Shown: positions 4,544 through 6,445 of the stretch, piece after piece
Numbering within the stretch: position 1 is the stretch's first letter
Layout of the letters: each line of letters opens with the position of its first letter
NCBI GenBank assembly: GCA_002127415.1
Contig: MWJR01000327.1
Location: 1-6,445 of the forward strand
Reading direction: 5' to 3'
Source: Calditrichaeota bacterium AABM5.125.24
GTDB taxonomy: Bacteria; Electryoneota; AABM5-125-24; Hatepunaeales; Hatepunaeaceae
DNA length: 6,445 nt
Notes under the pieces: model-generated
The model's database searches: none
What the model was told of the DNA's origin: nothing
What the model saw: only the letters and a program-made list of their open reading frames with translations
Made by a program: the position numbers and the translations under genes

Positions 4544-6169
4544 CTACGGCAGGCAGACAATCTTGGTGATCTCTGTCTTTGAATCCGTTTTCAAAACGAT
4601 AAAATACACCCCAGCCGTCCGGTGCGCCCAGAATCGGCTGTAATTACCGCGGGGTAATGGTTTATCGGCAAGTATCTCGACTTCCCGTCCCTCCAGGTCA
4701 TAGATCGCCAGCCGAGTATGACTTGCCTGAGGCAGGGTGAAGTCAAGTCGTGTGTTACAGTTGAAAGGATTGGGGAAAGCCTTCAGAATCAGATTATACG
4801 TTTTGGGAAACTTTTTCTCTTCGACACCAACCTGCCACCCATCATTTCCTGCAAATATAACCAGCCTGGGACCGTCACTGCCACTTCGAACAACGAAATC
4901 ATCTATACCATCGCCGTTGTAATCGCCTGTTGCACCTATCCTCCAACCTAAAGAAAAGTAACGCCCGTTATATTCACGCTCGGAATCGATAAAAATATCG
5001 GTTTCCTCGTCCATCCAGCGACCGCCGAAATGAATATGAATTTCGCCAATTGTTGGACCTCCAACGTTATTCAATGCACAAGCAACGTCCCCATATCCAT
5101 CGCCGTTGAAGTCGCCGCCGGTGAGATGTCCTTCTGAAACCCATAACCTTCGATGACCCTCCAAGTTAAGGTCGGGCTCGGCATCTGGCTCTTCCCCGCC
5201 GAAGAAGATAAAGAAACCGTCGTCCTCCCACTGCTCCCAACGGTCCTTCCACCATATCCCCCAGTCGTCGTAGCCGTCGCCGTTGACGTCCGGCAGCAGG
5301 CTGAAGCCTTCGTCCATGTGAACCCAGCCGCCGACCGGCGCTGCGCTCTCAAAATCGCTATTCCACATATGGAGCGCCGGGATCGTGTCCATCGGGTCGC
5401 CGCCAAGGAAGAGATCGTAAAACAGCATCTCCCACTCCTCTTCCTCGTTATAGCCTATGCCACGTAACAGCATATCCCCATAGCCATCACTGTTTACATC
5501 ATAGCCCGTTGAATACTGGAATCCACGAACGCTTCTTCCAGCCCCTTCGAAAGTTTTTTCCCAGTCAGGGACCGTATCGAAATCGGCGCCGCCGAAGTAT
5601 ATTTGAAGTCTGCCGTGAGGATCACCCTCGCGTGTGGCGAAGAAGTCTTCATAGTCGTCGCCATTGAAATCGACTGGACGGCGACGGAAAGCGTTCCAGA
5701 TGTTCTGTCCGTTCTCACGATAAAGCGAAGAAATTGAGAATTGCGGATCTTCGTCGATATGTTCTCCACCAAGGTATAAATCTATATTGATTATTGAAAT
5801 ATCGTGTTGATAAGTGCTAATCGCGATGCAGTGAATTTGATCCGGTAGGAGATTTCCAAGGAATAGAAAGTAATTAATTTCTTCGTTGTACTCCCTGAAC
5901 GATTGAAATGCGAAGTCGTGTTCCTCAGCCATGTTCTGACCACCATAAAAGAGGTCGACTCTATTGCCAGGGGGATTGGAAACCAGAAGGTCGTCTATCC
6001 CGTCGCCGTTCTGATCGCCTGCCCAGGCGAAGCTCGCACCGAAATAGGGTCCTTCCGGATCTGGATAGAACTCTGCGATCACCTCCGGCAGATCGTAAGC
6101 CCAGGCAAGCGAAGTAAACACTATACAGATGAAAATAACGAGGACGGAAAACCAATTAATACGAAACAT
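4544..6169 (-). CDS. Secreted FG-GAP beta-propeller protein with T9SS sorting domain
   Basis: A 541-residue exported protein. Residues 1-24 are a signal peptide ending LAWA. Residues about 25-445 form seven FG-GAP/integrin-alpha-like repeats, marked by hydrophobic-GG motifs: LFYGG 73, LYLGG 131, IYFGG 190, LFLGG 253, IFFGG 321, IHFGG 379 and a last IFAGN 438. Six blades carry a DxNxDxxxD calcium loop: DQNGDGIDD 52-60, DFNGDDYED 167-175, DVNSDGYGD 224-232, DVNGDGYDD 294-302, DFNGDGYGD 353-361 and DYNGDGIDD 416-424; the blade ending at LYLGG 131 lacks it. Residues 464-541 are a T9SS type A sorting domain (FPNPFN, then LAIYDLEGREV, then RTAGVYFIVL), normally cut off on export to the cell surface. 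ATG 6169 has AAGGAG six bases upstream; the TTG at 6175 falls right behind that site. Such propellers usually bind ligands or other proteins; no enzyme domain is seen. Confidence 0.92.
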   Translation of the reverse strand: MFRINWFSVLVIFICIVFTSLAWAYDLPEVIAEFYPDPEGPYFGASFAWAGDQNGDGIDDLLVSNPPGNRVDLFYGGQNMAEEHDFAFQSFREYNEEINYFLFLGNLLPDQIHCIAISTYQHDISIINIDLYLGGEHIDEDPQFSISSLYRENGQNIWNAFRRRPVDFNGDDYEDFFATREGDPHGRLQIYFGGADFDTVPDWEKTFEGAGRSVRGFQYSTGYDVNSDGYGDMLLRGIGYNEEEEWEMLFYDLFLGGDPMDTIPALHMWNSDFESAAPVGGWVHMDEGFSLLPDVNGDGYDDWGIWWKDRWEQWEDDGFFIFFGGEEPDAEPDLNLEGHRRLWVSEGHLTGGDFNGDGYGDVACALNNVGGPTIGEIHIHFGGRWMDEETDIFIDSEREYNGRYFSLGWRIGATGDYNGDGIDDFVVRSGSDGPRLVIFAGNDGWQVGVEEKKFPKTYNLILKAFPNPFNCNTRLDFTLPQASHTRLAIYDLEGREVEILADKPLPRGNYSRFWAHRTAGVYFIVLKTDSKTEITKIVCLP

Positions 6170-6175
6170 TTCCAA

Positions 6176-6181
6176 CTCCTT
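6176..6181 (-). promoter_or_regulatory. Shine-Dalgarno site fixing the FG-GAP gene start
   Basis: AAGGAG on the minus strand is followed by six bases and then ATG 6169. This makes ATG 6169 the start and rules out the in-frame TTG at 6175, which lies directly next to the site. Confidence 0.8.
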
Positions 6182-6218
6182 ATCATTGATTTTTACTGAC
6201 TTGACATTGATTCATCGT

Positions 6219-6445
6219 TTACGGAAGACAGACGGTCTTTGTAACCGCGAGGACTCTTCCCTCTGAGTAGATGACGACAAGGTAAATTCCAGCCGTCCTC
6301 TCATTCCAATTCACTGCATACTCTCCCGGCTCTATTTCGCCGGCAAACAGAGTCTTGTGCAGGCGCCCGGATATATCATAGACCGCCATCTTATATCTGC
6401 CATGCAATGGGATCTTGCAGGTTATAGTCACACTCTCATTGAAGG
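6219..6445 (-). CDS. C-terminal sorting domain of a second T9SS cargo protein, 3' part only
   Basis: The last 75 codons of a gene entering from the right edge; the frame is open to the edge, so an internal GTG at 6431 should not be taken as the start. The visible residues begin FNESVTITCKIPL, which looks like the end of the 'PNPFN' opening of a T9SS type A sorting domain, and continue with MAVYDISGRLHKTLF, then NERTAGIYLVVI and a final TKTVCLP. The pattern matches the domain ending the next gene, which closes with TKIVCLP. The passenger domain is outside the window. The gap to the FG-GAP gene is 49 bp and holds only a ribosome site, so the two genes are probably one operon. Confidence 0.87.
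   Translation of the reverse strand, partial: FNESVTITCKIPLHGRYKMAVYDISGRLHKTLFAGEIEPGEYAVNWNERTAGIYLVVIYSEGRVLAVTKTVCLP

Noticed and set aside
5071..5406. Arg/Ser/Thr-rich ORF inside the FG-GAP gene, and other shadow ORFs in 4718-6199
   Set aside because: They are alternate-frame readings of the FG-GAP coding sequence with low-complexity products.

Overview
The window looks like chromosomal DNA from an uncultured or little-studied bacterium of the Fibrobacteres-Chlorobi-Bacteroidetes (FCB) assemblage, possibly a candidate phylum of the Zixibacteria / KSB1 / Latescibacteria kind. The lineage is an inference. It rests on two secreted proteins ending in type IX secretion (T9SS)-type C-terminal sorting domains, a gingipain-like propeptide, a GATTGCG-type heptamer array, and several families of short dispersed palindromes. 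No rRNA, tRNA, transposase gene or CRISPR array was seen.

Layout. (1) Positions 1-553, minus strand: 5' part of a secreted protein whose N-terminus resembles the propeptide of C25 (gingipain-like) peptidases. It runs off the left edge and carries an in-frame array of 12 heptamers (121-204). (2) 554-873: no gene; an AT-rich leader, then three palindromic elements. (3) 874-1473, minus: GNAT acetyltransferase. (4) 1613-2560, minus: the ribosome-assembly GTPase RsgA. (5) 2561-2930: no gene; a divergent intergenic region with a GAAA-loop hairpin and a possible operator. (6) 2931-3407 and 3404-3754, plus: a PTS EIIA-domain protein and a PII-like protein overlapping by 4 bases, so probably translationally coupled. 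(7) 3755-4035: no gene; four palindromic elements between convergent transcription units, one of which looks like a terminator. (8) 4036-6445, minus: a probable operon of secreted proteins, namely the 3' end of a sorting-domain protein, a complete seven-repeat FG-GAP beta-propeller protein with a sorting domain, and a small secreted protein of unknown function.

How the parts fit. RsgA and the acetyltransferase are housekeeping or regulatory enzymes on one strand. The EIIA/PII-like pair has the look of a signalling module: it has a phosphorylatable His but no EIIB, EIIC, HPr or transporter in view. The genes at both ends are exported proteins, and at least two are predicted T9SS cargo. Between gene blocks lie palindromes of several families. 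Some recur within this one window with paired base changes that keep the stem, which suggests mobile or structurally selected repeats.

The points most worth following up are the heptamer array as a possible frame-switching site in a secreted protease, the paired palindrome families, and the coupled EIIA/PII-like genes.
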